Source of the DNA: Parapristionchus giblindavisi
Lineage: Eukaryota; Nematoda; Chromadorea; Rhabditida; Diplogasteridae
Length of the DNA: 64,000 nt
Direction: 5' to 3'
NCBI GenBank assembly: GCA_943737045.1
Contig: CALSFV010000234.1
Coordinates: 62,001 to 126,000 of the forward strand
Positions 13,323-26,015 of the stretch are shown here, piece by piece (position 1 is the first letter of the stretch; each line of letters starts with the position of its first letter). The position numbers were made by a program, and so were the translations under genes. The notes under the pieces are model-generated. The model had not been told where the DNA came from and made no database searches. It saw only the letters and a program-made list of their open reading frames with translations.

Positions 13323-14861
13323 ATCATGCCTTCTCCCTCTCTCCTTGTCTCTCGTTCACCACCATTATCAGAGCACAGCTAGTTTTCATAACAATAATCC
13401 CAAAATAATAAAATTAATAATAATAATAATAACACGTTGGTGAGTTACGTTTTTCAATGAATGTACTTCAACAATCGTATGGATACTGGCAAACATACCC
13501 AGCATACAATCTACTTTATTATTATTATTATTATTATTACAATTATTATCATTTATTCAGGGATGACATCCATCTCTTAACATGTCCCATAGAAAGAAGA
13601 GCATTCTGTCTGAATAAAGTCGTTTCACTGATGCCCGATTAAACATTTACAATTGCAATCAGTGTCACCCCTCAATCCTATGATTAACCCCCTGGTGATA
13701 ACGTGTTTCACGTTCCCTATATGGAAACACCATAGGGCATACATACTAATATGCTAATCATAATGTACATGTGATTTAATATAATGATTTATATAATATG
13801 ATTTAATGTATTGATTTATTCAAATATAATATCTGTTTTTATATCGTTCATTACCGATCGTGAAAGTTTAAACCCACACTCTCTTCAGCAGATGCAAAGC
13901 ACACTTTGGGTTGAACTGATATGAGAGAAAGCGAGAGAGAGAGAGGGTAAGAGGTAGAGAGAGGGAAGTACAGCAGAGGTAAAGATAGAGAAGAGAAAGA
14001 GAAAGAAAAGAATGAAAGAATAAGGGCTAATTAGTAATCGTTCTTTCAACTTTCTCTTATTCTATACCTCCCTCTAGCTCTCTTTCATAGCCCCTACCTC
14101 TCCCTCTTCTCTCCGCTACCTCTCACTCTCCCCTTCTATCCCTCTCTTCATAAAACCATCCCTCTGCCCCGAACACACAGGGTGATTCCGTATCCCGGTT
14201 ATAGTGTGTATGAATGGGAGAGTGGGATAGCAGAGGGAGGAGGGAGAGGGAGACTGACAAAGAACATGAGAGGTAGAGAGGAGAAAGGAGAGGTAGAGAG
14301 AAAAACAAGACATAGTAGAGTATGTACGTGCAAAGGGCATTCTCTAATCGTGGATGAAAAGACATATAGTCAGAATAGAAAAAGAACACGAGGAAATACA
14401 TGGATATTAATAATGTAATAATAAATAATATAATAATACATAGATAATAATTCTATGAATGATTAAGAGAGGGGATAGAAAGAAAGAAATCATAAAAGAC
14501 ATGGTCAATGATCTTTTCAATCTACACTCCTCTCTCTCTCTCCCCTTTCTCTCCCTCCTTCTCTCTCTATCTCTCTCCCTCTCTCTCTCTCTCTCTCGAT
14601 GACACAACACACAAGGGGGGAAATAATAGAGAGGTCGGCCCTTTAAGAACATTGGAGAGAGACAGACAAATCTCAATCAAATCAATCAATCGATAAGACT
14701 AAACTTAATAATAATAATAAAAAACTCCTCTCAAAAAGTATATAAACTTTAATATTAATAAATATAGAAATTGCATCGTAATAATGCTAATTTCATCAAG
14801 CCAAAGTCATCGAAATGAAATTGCATGTCCCCGAAACTATTCAAATCCGTCATATTCAAAT

Positions 14862-15053
14862 CATACATGGGCGCCAACATGGGGGTGCCCCCTGTAAAAT
14901 TAAGATTTTTCGAAAATTTGTGGAATGCCCCCTGCAAAAAATGAAGTTTCGGTGAAATTTTTGAAGAAAAAGTGAAGGCCCCCTGTAAAATTAATCATTT
15001 TTCGTTCGAATACCCTCTGTGGAATCGAGCTCCAGGTACCCCGCCCATGTATG
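14862..15053 (+). mobile_element. Family C small inverted-repeat transposon with target duplication
   Basis: 192 bp, ends CATACATGGGCGCC and CCGCCCATGTATG. The interior repeats GCCCCCTGTAAAATTAA. Exact 8-bp direct repeat ATTCAAAT (14854-14861 and 15054-15061). Confidence 0.94.
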
Positions 15054-15227
15054 ATTCAAATCCAAACAGACCCGAGAGAAATTGAAATTAACAGTGTATT
15101 CGTGGTCGTGACTAGTCCCTTATTGTTTCCCAACAAATAGGGTGATAGAGGTAAATTAAACACCATCTTACAGTAATTAAGTTAATAATACTCATATATG
15201 TACAAGAATTGGTTTCGCATGCACATT

Positions 15228-15350
15228 AAAGGCACACCCCGAGCTCAATCTCAGCTGTGGCTTTGTTGTCTATAAGTCAACAATGTTGTCTATAAGAGAG
15301 CATTGTCGGAGCTAGGAGTAATCATATCGATTATCCCGAGGTGTGCTTTT
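15228..15350. mobile_element. Inverted-repeat element with TTAA-containing ends
   Basis: TTAAAGGCACACCCCGAGCT at the left and CCCGAGGTGTGCTTTTAA at the right. Two GTTGTCTATAAG words inside. Possibly a TTAA-targeting element; not proven. Confidence 0.55.
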
Positions 15351-15851
15351 AAAACTTAAATTATAAGATGCGAACTTACAATTAATTATATCAAATTAAA
15401 TTAAATTAAACAAAGTATTGTAGTAATATTTGTATCTCTAACAGGCACACGTGCTATTATTGCTCTCTCTCTCTCTCTCTCTACTCTATACTATCAATTG
15501 TCATCCTTCTATTGTAAATTTGATAAGAAAAGAGCAGGAAAAATAATGGGGAAGGCGAGAGACTGTGTAAATAGAGGAGAGTGTTCTATTTATTTCCTCT
15601 CTTTTCAAGTACGGCATTAGTTCAGCTACACCCACACACAAACAGTCCCTAGTCTCTCACGTAAATCTCGAGTTATTCTTCCCCTTACAAGCAAGATATA
15701 CTAACTAGAGAGTATAATAAGAGAAGCAGAGACAGTGCGCTTCCAATCAATATATTCAATCAATATAGCCAATCAATATACTCAGCACACTAGATCTGGA
15801 GCTTCAATCGGCGCTTTTTCCGATGACAAGAATCAGCACCCACTTACTCGA

Positions 15852-17930
15852 ATATCCGCTCTTATGCGGTGTTAAAATCTTGAAAAAGTACAACGTGGAA
15901 TGGAAAAGTAGTGTTAATTTCCTAACTGGAAAAGTAGTTGTAAAAGTAGCTGGAGTCGTAGTTGACGAACTCTTACAACGAAAACCCTTATTCGTTTGTT
16001 GGATTACGGTATTTCTAAATTTCTTGGCATTTTGCCAACCAAGACTTCTGTCTTGACGTTTTCATGGCTTAAATGCTTGTATTTTTATAATTTTACCGTT
16101 TTTAACGTTATGCGAGCTCACAAACTAATATATATGACACTCACAACCTCTCTGCCACCACACTTGCATTTATGACTGCTAACGTTCTTTTATTGTCGAT
16201 GCGAATACTTCTACCAGATCAACTCTGTTTCTTTGCAGGCGTTTCCCTTCGAACTTTTCGATAATCCCGCTGATTATCGATCTCACGTCAAGTGTTCGTC
16301 GTCGGCTCATGAGGATTGACTCATGATCGGTTAGTTTCACTTATATTCTCGCTCTTTTTTTTCATTTTAGTTTATATTTAACGCTCAAATACACTAGAAA
16401 CATCTATATTGCGTTAGTTTAAGGTTGTTATCACCTTACTTTCACATATCTTACTCCTTTATTAGTAATTCATTCATACAATGTCAATTTACAATGTATT
16501 TTCTCCAGGAAACGGCTCAAACGAGTGTGGATTCGTCGCGGTTTTTTCTTCGTAAATTTCGAAATCCTGCGTCATTTTCACTCAGATAAGCTTTACCTAC
16601 CTTAAACTTACCTTATAATGAATGGAGTGAGGCTTGTGGACTAATTATTGCAGGTTTTTTCGGGCCTGCAAACGGTCAGTGGTGCTGTAGTTGTTCACCT
16701 TCTCGCTGGGATTCAACAGGTATAAATCTTTGATTTTATGAATTCTCCCACTATTTGATCACTAACACTACACACTATTGCTTCTCATGTTTTCAATTAA
16801 AATAATGGAGAAACCTCAAGTTTTTATTTTCTGCTTTTATAATTTCTCCTTCAAAGTATCTTAACTCCATCTTCTCAAAGCTGTCTTCTCAATCATTACT
16901 ACTTCATCGTCATCGTGATCACAGCCATTTCCCTATACTACCTATCATTGTATTATCTCTATTTTCTCCATGAGTTGTAAAGTATTGGAATCATAGATAC
17001 GAACAATAAAAAGAACATCTTTATATTTCTGATCGACATAAATACAAAAAAACAGAGATCAACGTTTGGCGATTACTCCCAGCGAGAAGGTGAACAACTA
17101 CAACACCACTGACCGTTTGCAGGCCCGAAAAAAACTGCAATAATTAGTCCACAAGCCTCACTCCATTCATTATAAGGTAAGTTTAAGGTAGGTAAAGCTT
17201 ATCTGAGTGAAAATGACGCAGGATTTCGAAATTTACGAAGAAAAAACCGCGACGAATCCACACTCGTTTGAGCCGTTTCCTGGAGAAAATACATTGTAAA
17301 TTGACATTGTATGAATGAATTACTAATAAAGGAGTAAGATATGTGAAAGTAAGGTGATAACAACCTTAAACTAACGCAATATAGATGTTTCTAGTGTATT
17401 TGAGCGTTAAATATAAACTAAAATGAAAAAAAAGAGCGAGAATATAAGTGAAACTAACCGATCATGAGTCAATCCTCATGAGCCGACGACGAACACTTGA
17501 CGTGAGATCGATAATCAGCGGGATTATCGAAAAGTTCGAAGGGAAACGCCTGCAAAGAAACAGAGTTGATCTGGTAGAAGTATTCGCATCGACAATAAAA
17601 GAACGTTAGCAGTCATAAATGCAAGTGTGGTGGCAGAGAGGTTGTGAGTGTCATATATATTAGTTTGTGAGCTCGCATAACGTTAAAAACGGTAAAATTA
17701 TAAAAATACAAGCATTTAAGCCATGAAAACGTCAAGACAGAAGTCTTGGTTGGCAAAATGCCAAGAAATTTAGAAATACCGTAATCCAACAAACGAATAA
17801 GGGTTTTCGTTGTAAGAGTTCGTCAACTACGACTCCAGCTACTTTTACAACTACTTTTCCAGTTAAGAAATTAACACTACTTTTTTACTTTTCCATCTAC
17901 TTTTCCAAGATTTTAAACCCACATAACCAT
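15852..17930. mobile_element. Large palindrome (foldback element) 1
   Basis: Left arm about 15852-16715 reappears as its reverse complement at about 17078-17930, around a spacer of roughly 360 bp. For example, the string ending ...CAACTACAACACCAC at 17091-17107 mirrors GTGGTGCTGTAGTTG near 16680. The arms keep close identity over about 840 bp, with small differences near the outer end (an extra TTTTTTAC on the right). No transposase-like frame is seen. It resembles a foldback element or MITE-derived inverted duplication. Confidence 0.85.
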
Positions 17931-19472
17931 GCACTCACAATTTACAACGGCATCCGCATTCAGAATCTCCTATATCATACATTGCAAAATTTACGTTTTT
18001 AAACAATTTTCAGTTCGCATGTCCCCTGCAGAATCGAGCTCCCTGTACCCCTCGGGCATGTCCTATATATCATCCACCACCTTCAAGATGGCAGCAACGA
18101 CATTCGAGTTACCAAATTACTTCATAATCAGCTTATATCTATAATTGAATTACCTCAAATATATTATCAATCTCTATCTCTCTCACTCCAACACAAAAAC
18201 AAGAGATAGATAAAGAACAAGATCTTGACATTCGTGCCTGGTTTATGATCAAATGGGTTTATATAAATATATATTTATATACGTATCTAATGCACTCCGA
18301 GTGCTTGATTCAAAGAGGTATATCCAGCGACTAACAATACGCAGGCATGTAGGAACATTTCGAACCGGGAATTTTAGGAATTCAGGGAAAATCGGATAGC
18401 GTAGGTCCTAGAGGACATTGTCAGCTCTCATATTAAACACTGCTAATAGAAAGCATTCACTCACGGGATCTAAAACGCTATTTCACAATTCACGTTTTGG
18501 CACGTACGCAACGGGAGGGTTCGAGTCCTTGATTTGTTCCGAAATTCTACGAAACCTAGATAACTTACGTCCTAGAAACCTTCAAAGCTGTTAAATAAAC
18601 CGCTCGGGTTAGGAAAATACCAAGCCTAGACTTCAAAATTGCACCCGTTGACCTGGCAGATTACACAGGGGTGCCTAATTAGCCACAGGGCATGTATCTC
18701 TATAATATAGGACTCTCCCACACATTCGCCTAATCCTAATACACCGCCGCACCACTACAGAGAACGACCAGATCCTCTACCTCCCCTTCTCCCTCTCCTT
18801 TACTCCCCCTCCCTCTCTGACCCTATTGAACACCTCTCGAACTAGCCAGGGAGAGGCCAATATAAACCACATAGACGGGGAGATAGGACCGCCCACCAGT
18901 GAGAGACACAAAAAGGCGGAGCATGTGCATAACAATTAGGAGAGTAATTTTCATATCTCTGTAGAGTTCGTTTCGGACTATCGAAACATTGCCTTGATGT
19001 TAGCTTTTCTTCTGTTCAAAAATCATGAAATGAAGCAAAATCAGAGAAAACTCTCCTAGTTTTACACACTCTCTCGTCGCCTTTTCTTTTCTTATCGAGA
19101 CGTCTAAACACCACATAGTGCTATATAATATTTATTCGCCATAAAATAAGCAAACGTATTATAATAAAATAAACTAAAAAGACTTTCTTTGGTGCATCCT
19201 AACACATCATATAAGATTACTCTTCCTCTCTCTAACTTAATGCATATATACATCTACTTCCACCTCGCTATTCAATACGAGTATCAAAAGCACAGACGGC
19301 AGCTTGCATAATCTCCCTTTTTCAGCTATATCTATATCTCTCACACACCTCCAAGTCAGCCACCATATATCACATATCAAACTACACTCTAGCCTAAGGC
19401 ATCAAATCGATGACGTCATAAATCTACTTGGGTATCTAGGGAATAAGTATTAGAATATATCTTTACGGGAGG

Positions 19473-19505
<33 letters not shown>

Positions 19506-22500
19506 TTATCAACGCCCGCGGCGCATAGGTGAATATCACACTCAGAATCAGTTCAACGTGGAGGAAAGAACGAAGGACTAGTCTCTGACTCTCTAACCCT
19601 CTCACTCCCCTCTATCTCTCTACACGCAGTGTGGCAACCCGGTTGAGTGGAAAACAAAGAGGGCACCATACACTGTACTCGTGTGCTTTGACTTACTCTT
19701 CCACTTCCAACTCTTCATCTCTAGACAGACGGTCTTTCACTGTTTTCCCATCTATCTTCATCTTCTTCTTCTCAATTTCTCAAATCTGCCCCCGTACTTC
19801 ACAGCGAAGATATCTCCCCGTCAATACATAGAACGAATGCAAAGTACACGTACCAAGTAGAGTTGTGCCGACCGAAGATGAAGATGATGCAAGAGTTACA
19901 CCGGGAAGAAGACACCGAGAGAGAGAAGCGGGTACAAACTGAAACAAAACCACTTCAGAAACATTTTGCACTCATTAGCATGGCAGTAATTGGGCACGTA
20001 TGCAAATCACTTCGTCGCTCCCCAGAGGGTTCATTTATGCGAGACGCGAGAGAGAGAGAGATTGAGAAAGGAGAGAGAGGGTAGAGAGGGCGAGAGGAGA
20101 GCGAGATAGAGGGGAAGGGGAGCGAGAAAGATTACAGAAAAAAAGGAGGGGTAATATGCACGGAAATATCGTCACACAAATGTAAAAGGGATGATATGAA
20201 AAGATCGCGAGTTGTTCAATAACACACCTAGATAGACGAAGATGGAGAAGAAGAACAGAGTAAATATACGAGAGAGATAGAGAGAGATATACACCTAATG
20301 TTGCCGCCGAGTTTACAACACAGATAAACAAACGAGGGATAAATCAATCGATAATGTCCTTAAATAGATATGTTCTCGCCTGATTAGCGATGCAACAGCT
20401 GCGAACGACTCTTGTGCGTTACACATGTCAATATCAAAGCGGTCTAGTGATCTGGAAGGGAGTGTAGGCTTTTGCTTGCGATTTCTTCAGTATCTCGTAG
20501 GCTGAGAACAAAGGATAGAGAGTGTGTGAGACTAAGAGAACGTTGACAAAAGCTACCCTCGCCTAAACAACAACAAAAGCCCAACGACAGAAAAAACCCT
20601 GGAAATCGCAGACAAGTGAAATTTGCATATTGTTCGCGAGTTCGGAATGCAAATTCGCCTCACACCTGATCTGCGCCTATCGCGCTTATCTTTCGCGCCA
20701 ATTAATCCCTGGCGCATTCGCTGTGCGCCTGGAGTTTCATTAATTTTTTTCAATATCAAAGCTATTTTGTGCTCTTGCCTCCCGCTATTTTCATATTCTT
20801 TACTGCCCATCTGCCAGGGGCTCCCTTGTCACTATTGCAGATAGAGGAAGAGAGAGTGCCAACGCCCGTCAAATGTCCTATGTTAAAAATATGCGCTCTG
20901 CTATTTCACGTATGAGTGTTGCTCTCTATCTTTATCTATAGTGATAAACCCTTCTTATCGCTTCACGAAGGAATGACACATTTCAATTACAACGCTTGAT
21001 CTCGCTGTGCAAATATAACTAGTCCCGATAAGCTGGCATTTCTACTTAAAATTAGCCAAATCAAATTTAAACTAATCACAAAACCGAGCTTATTATCACT
21101 CCCACCTCGGAGGTTCCGTGTTTTCCAGTTGAGACTGACTTTCGAAAATTATTGTAAAAATAAACTGCGGGAGCAGCATGTGTGCAATTTCTCCACTTTT
21201 CCACCCTATTTCTTCTCTCATCTATCTCTCTCTCGGTGCTACAATTTCCGCAGTGTTCTCTCTTTACTTTCACTCTCTCCTCCTCCTCCTCTCTCTCACT
21301 CTCTACCCCCTCCTCTCCTCTCTCCCTCCTCCTCCTCCTCCTCTCTCTCTCTCTCTCTCTCGTGAACATCTTGTGAAATAGAAGAACGAGAGATAGAATG
21401 AGAGAGAGAGAGAGGCCGGAGAAGGAGGGAAGAAGACGAGATAGAGTTTAGTAGAGAGACGAGGAACTAGTCATTCGGACCGAGAGATCGGGGAGGAGGA
21501 GAGGGGAGGGGAGAAGGGAGGAGGAGGAGGAGGAGAAAGTGTGTGTGAAAGAAAAGAGATCAACCAGAGATACCAAAGATGATGAAGAGATAGATAACTC
21601 TCTCTCTCTCCTATGAGCGCAACAAGATCACGTTACTTATCATTGGCCCTAATCCCAATAGTTATTACTTAACGGCTAAGTATTTGCCTTACCTTAACCT
21701 TAACAATCCCTAACACTTAGACACCAGTTCAAGGCCAATGCCAGCCTCCCCCTAATACTCTCCTAATTCGGATCTTGGAAAATCTCTCGGTTATTGGAAA
21801 AGAAGACAGATGCACACAACTAATCTTATAAGAGCGAAGGCCTATGTAGAATTATGTGATACTAAAGATATAGATATAATGATAGTACACGCTAATGCAC
21901 TCTATGTATGCAAATCTAGGTATTACAGTGATTATAATTATGTAAAATTAGGCTAGTTAAGTTAATTTTGTAAGAAAAATATGTAAATCTAAACAGTATC
22001 CCCAGAAAGCATAAACACATAAGTGTATAAAATGAAAGCTGTCGCATAAATAGACTTATTAAACCAATTTTCGATTTCATTACTCTCTCAAGCTACAATA
22101 GTTATCGCGTTATTGCGCATATTTCTCGAGAACTCTGGAAACTGAAATGTAAAGAAATCGGATGTGTGATGCACTTTTCGACCTATGACTATCTCTCTCA
22201 ATTCTCTATCAACGATACACGATAATGCGATGAAGAGACGATTTCTCACCCTGCCACATCACCCCCATCGGAAAGGCAAACACTCCTATCTCTATCCCCA
22301 CTACTCAGAGACCACTCTGATTATCAGTATCCCTGAATCTCCGAAGGGTACAGAACCGGAGCGCATAACCGAATACCGAGGGGGATACCCTGGATACATT
22401 GGCCGGTAATAACTCGGTCCTGGAACCTTACAGACCTACATTAATCCGTGGGCACATGTCATGTCGTATTGACGACAATTGTACTCTCTGAGACTACAAG

Positions 22501-23150
22501 ATTACTTCACTACTACGTTATGCGAACCTTATTAGTGGGCGACCAAAGTAAGACATATGCGCTACCGGATATGTGGTGCCCGTTAACCGACTCCCGAACC
22601 GAACAACCCACAATCGTACTCTTAACCAGCTAAGATTACGTGTCATCTACAGCCCGGAATCAACAACCAAACTACATCCCGCCCACACGTACAGAGAAAG
22701 ATCTTGTGTCTATTGATATTGGTCACGGGTTGTGGTTGCACCCAATACCCGGTACACTATACCGAGTCATCGATGGTCCCATCCAACCTACCTGGTACCA
22801 GATCGAGTATCGATCCGACTCGGCAGCGTACGATAACCGTTTTCGAGATACCCAGGGGTACCGCCTGAATTGCCAGCGCAGTCCAACTCCTATGGCACTT
22901 TGCCTAAAGCATTGCTACTATCCATGCACTACTATAGAGGTATCCCCGTTTCGCTACCCACTTCCCGTATCCATGATTGGGAAAAAGGGAGGCGGATTTG
23001 ACGGGGTTCCGGTTGCGCCCGCGGACCGAGCCTGGTACCGTTGGGATGGTGACGTCACGAGCAGCATGATGGTCGAGAAATCAGGATGATCGGACAAAAA
23101 TGAACATGACCACTGGTCGGTTGAACAGGAGAATATAGGAACGAGTGGAA
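17931..23150. other. Gene-free spacer, mixed pyrimidine-rich and AT-rich DNA
   Basis: No credible gene. It includes a deleted small transposon (17976-18060), a TAA tract (19475-19504), CT/GA tracts (21290-21360, 21400-21540), and islands rich in GGTACC/GGGTACC words from about 22330. Short open frames are not supported by splice phase, codon character or family motifs. Confidence 0.65.
17976..18060 (+). mobile_element. Family C deletion derivative with target duplication
   Basis: Only 85 bp remain (CATACATTGC ... CCCTGCAGAATCGAGCTCC ... GGGCATG), but the exact 8-bp direct repeat TCCTATAT flanks it (17968-17975 and 18061-18068). It is an internally deleted copy that still has both ends. Confidence 0.85.
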
Positions 23151-24629
23151 GAATGGGGAGAGAGCAGTGAGAGAGACGGGCAGAGTGTGTACGGGTGACG
23201 GAGAGAGTCGACAGAGCGAACGAGAGAGCGCGCAAAAGCGAGAGAGTGGTCAGGCAGACGGCGAGAGAGTGCACGAAAGTGAGAGGACGATGAGGTTAGG
23301 GCGCAGAGGAGCCGTGGAATTGGCTGAGAGAGAGAGAAATAGCGAGCGAGCGACGCGACTAGGCGGGGAGGGGCAGAGACGCAGAGGACAGAGTTGGAGA
23401 GAGAGAGAGGCTAGAGTGCCCGACAGCCAGACCGGGGACCAAAAATGCTAGAATGACAGATATATTTCATGGATGATGTAAGCGTACTAAAAAAACGGTT
23501 GCATGCTAGGTGTAGAATGTTCCCACGCTCAATCAATCGATAATTACCGTAAACCGAATACCGTATACCCTACCGTATATGTGACGTCACACTATCAATG
23601 ACGTGTACACGTTACAATCCGCAATAACAATGAATACAATGGATAAGATGGGATGACCAGTGACCAAAAGTACCGTAGCCTAAGTCCCTATGGCAATCGA
23701 TAATCAGGAAGGGTACACGTGGAGGCAATCGATAATCAGGAGTGTGTCTTAGATCCCCCTCATCAATTATTGATCGGCCACATCTGCCAACAAGTCCGCC
23801 GCACTAATAAGCCCTAATCCACTAGTTCCCCAGCGATCCTCGGATCCGGTCTCGGGATTGACCGAAACCCAATAGCAAACACACGGGTGTACCCCGCAGT
23901 CGTCACTGTACCAGTATAATAGACTTACAAGTACAACTCGGTCAGTACGCGTAATATAGATAGGGAGAGGAGGGAACTGAGGTAGAGGGAGGGGAGGAGG
24001 GAGAGAAAAAAGGAGAGGGAGAGGGAGAGAGAGAGGAGATAGATAGATATAGTGCTCGGGAATGCAGAAAACATTGAACACACTAGTAGAAATGAATGAG
24101 AGATGAAATAGGAAGGGAAAGGAGGTGGGACGTTGATACATACGGTACGAACCGTCTATACCATCGGTTCCACGGATTCGGTACTGGTCCCTGCGATATC
24201 TACCAATGAAACGTGGTACCACAGTCCCGGTTCCGGTTCAAGCATACCCGGGCTCTGGGTTTCCCGGTCTCGGTACACGGTGCCGATAAACCCAGTAATC
24301 CCGCTGGGACCTGGTCGGGGGCAAATCCTCCTCGCCAGTCAAGTGGGGCATGCTGAGGATGATTGGGTAGAGGGAGAGAGGGAGAAGGAGAGGGAGAGAC
24401 AAGCGTACAAAGGGTCGAATGAATGAGAGAGAGGGATGGAGACGGAGAGAGAGGCGAGAGAGTGTGCCGAAGTGAGAGAGCGGTCAGACAGTTGTTGAAA
24501 AGGGACTGTGTGGAATGAGGAGGATGAACGAAGAAGATGATGAGGGAGGAGAGGGAGAGGAGAGGGAGGGATGGAGAGGGAGAGGGAGGGAGAGAGAGAG
24601 TGGCCAGAGTTTTCCTATAGGATGAGAGA

Positions 24630-24822
24630 CATACATTTTCGGTACCCTCGCCGTCTATTTTTATATAGTGGGTCAATTCTCGAAATAGGGTGGGTTCATA
24701 CATAAAATTCGTTATTTTCGCTTAAAAAATCGTCATTTTTAGCTTCCTTTTTTATCAAGTGGCCTAAAATGGCCCTTATATAGTGGGTCAATCCTCGCAC
24801 TGCGAGGGTATGGCAATGTATG
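24630..24822 (-). mobile_element. Family A small inverted-repeat transposon with target duplication
   Basis: Reverse-oriented copy, 193 bp. Exact 8-bp direct repeat ATGAGAGA at 24622-24629 and 24823-24830. Confidence 0.92.
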
Positions 24823-25918
24823 ATGAGAGATAGGCGAGAGAGTGTGTGAAACGGAGAGAGCATTAAAAAATCGAGTAAAAAAGATAAGAGAGTAGCCGAG
24901 AAAGATTGAGTGTGTTTGATGAAACGATAACCATGGTGAGAGAGAGCGACGAGAGAGCATGGAAAATGGAGAATGTGGTTAGAGAACAGGGCGAGAGAGC
25001 ACGGGAAATGGGGAGAGTGTGGTTAGACAACTAGCGAGAGAGCATGGGAAATGGAGAGAGTCCATGGGAGATAGTACTTGAATCAGAGAGAGAGAGCACA
25101 GTACAGTCCATTTAGCCACCTTTACCGAAATAATGGATATAAACGAGGGGAGAGGGAGAGGTCGAGAGAGTTCGCGAAATGGAGAGAGCACTAGAGAACA
25201 GGCGAGAGACCACGCGAAATGGAGAGGGTCGTAAGAGAGAGAGGCTAGAGACTACACGAAACGAGGAGAGTATTCCCCCTCCTGTTCAAAAACACAAGGA
25301 AAAGTAGTCATAGATGGGCAACGATGACCAGGTGCAGGAAAAGTAATAGATATTTGAACTCGCGCCAGTGATAAACACCGCAAGTCTTAGATAATCGAAT
25401 TACTGTGTTTAGCAACGACGTCACGACCGTCCTAGGTGTATGGCGGTTGAAATGAGAGAAAACACGACAACAGCCCATTATATCCGCGTTCATAAACCGG
25501 GGCTTACCTATACCGGGTACCACACTGACGGCGTTCATGCCCGGAACTTAATTGTACCTCTGGTACCACACCGACGTCGGTCATGCCCGGGTTCTTACCT
25601 GTACCCGGTACCGGGTAGCATATCGGGTACTGCACTGACGGCAAACTCTCTCATATTTGAGCTGTAGGTTATCTAAAACTTAGCTTACTCCAGTCCCTCG
25701 TACTATCTCGAGCGAGAGTATATTATTATGCTACGTGTCTTTTGAGAGATTTTAGAGTAAGCTAACCGTTCTCTGTGGTAGTCCAGTCAGACAACCCATC
25801 TCTAAGAGAACTTTCCGGGTACCGGTCGGTTAAGTTCGGTTTTATCGGTTTCGTGTTCGGTTCCGGGTCTAGGAAGGGTCCCTGCTATCTTCTCAATTTC
25901 CACACCCGACCCCTAGTC

Positions 25919-26015
25919 CCTCTCTCTCCCTCTCCCTCTAACTCTCCCTCTCCCTCCCTCTCCCTCTCCCTCTCCCTCTCCCTCTCCCTCTCCCTCCCCC
26001 TCTCCCTCTCCCTCT
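25919..26015. repeat. CTCCCT hexamer tract
   Basis: About 15 units of TCCCTC with minor interruption. The same hexamer is at 27531-27574 and, as GGGAGA, at 31149-31326. Confidence 0.92.

Larger units (their letters stand above)
12177..15850. other. Gene-free spacer upstream of TBL1
   Basis: No protein-coding or RNA gene is supported. The stretch immediately before the TBL1 start would contain its promoter, but no TATA box or initiator stands out. The rest consists of GA/CT-rich tracts (about 13918-14340, 14520-14600), TAA runs, and three small transposons with target duplications (12564-12757, 13129-13322, 14862-15053). A further palindromic repeat lies at 15228-15350. Confidence 0.75.

Noticed and set aside
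18480..18560. GGGTTCGAGTCC string considered as a tRNA T-loop
   Set aside because: The surrounding 75 bp do not fold into a cloverleaf, and no A-box is present upstream.
20553..20844. Overlapping open frames of 73-85 aa on both strands near 20.6-20.8 kb
   Set aside because: Rich in GCGCC/GGCGC words, no splice structure, no recognisable motif; probably a decayed repeat.
22640..23089. 149-aa plus-strand open frame
   Set aside because: Falls in a GGTACC/GGGTACC word-rich island; amino acid content follows the words, and no family motif or splice support is present.
25919..26015. Regularly repeated tracts considered as a CRISPR array
   Set aside because: Simple hexamer repeats without unique spacers, in a eukaryotic intron-rich context.
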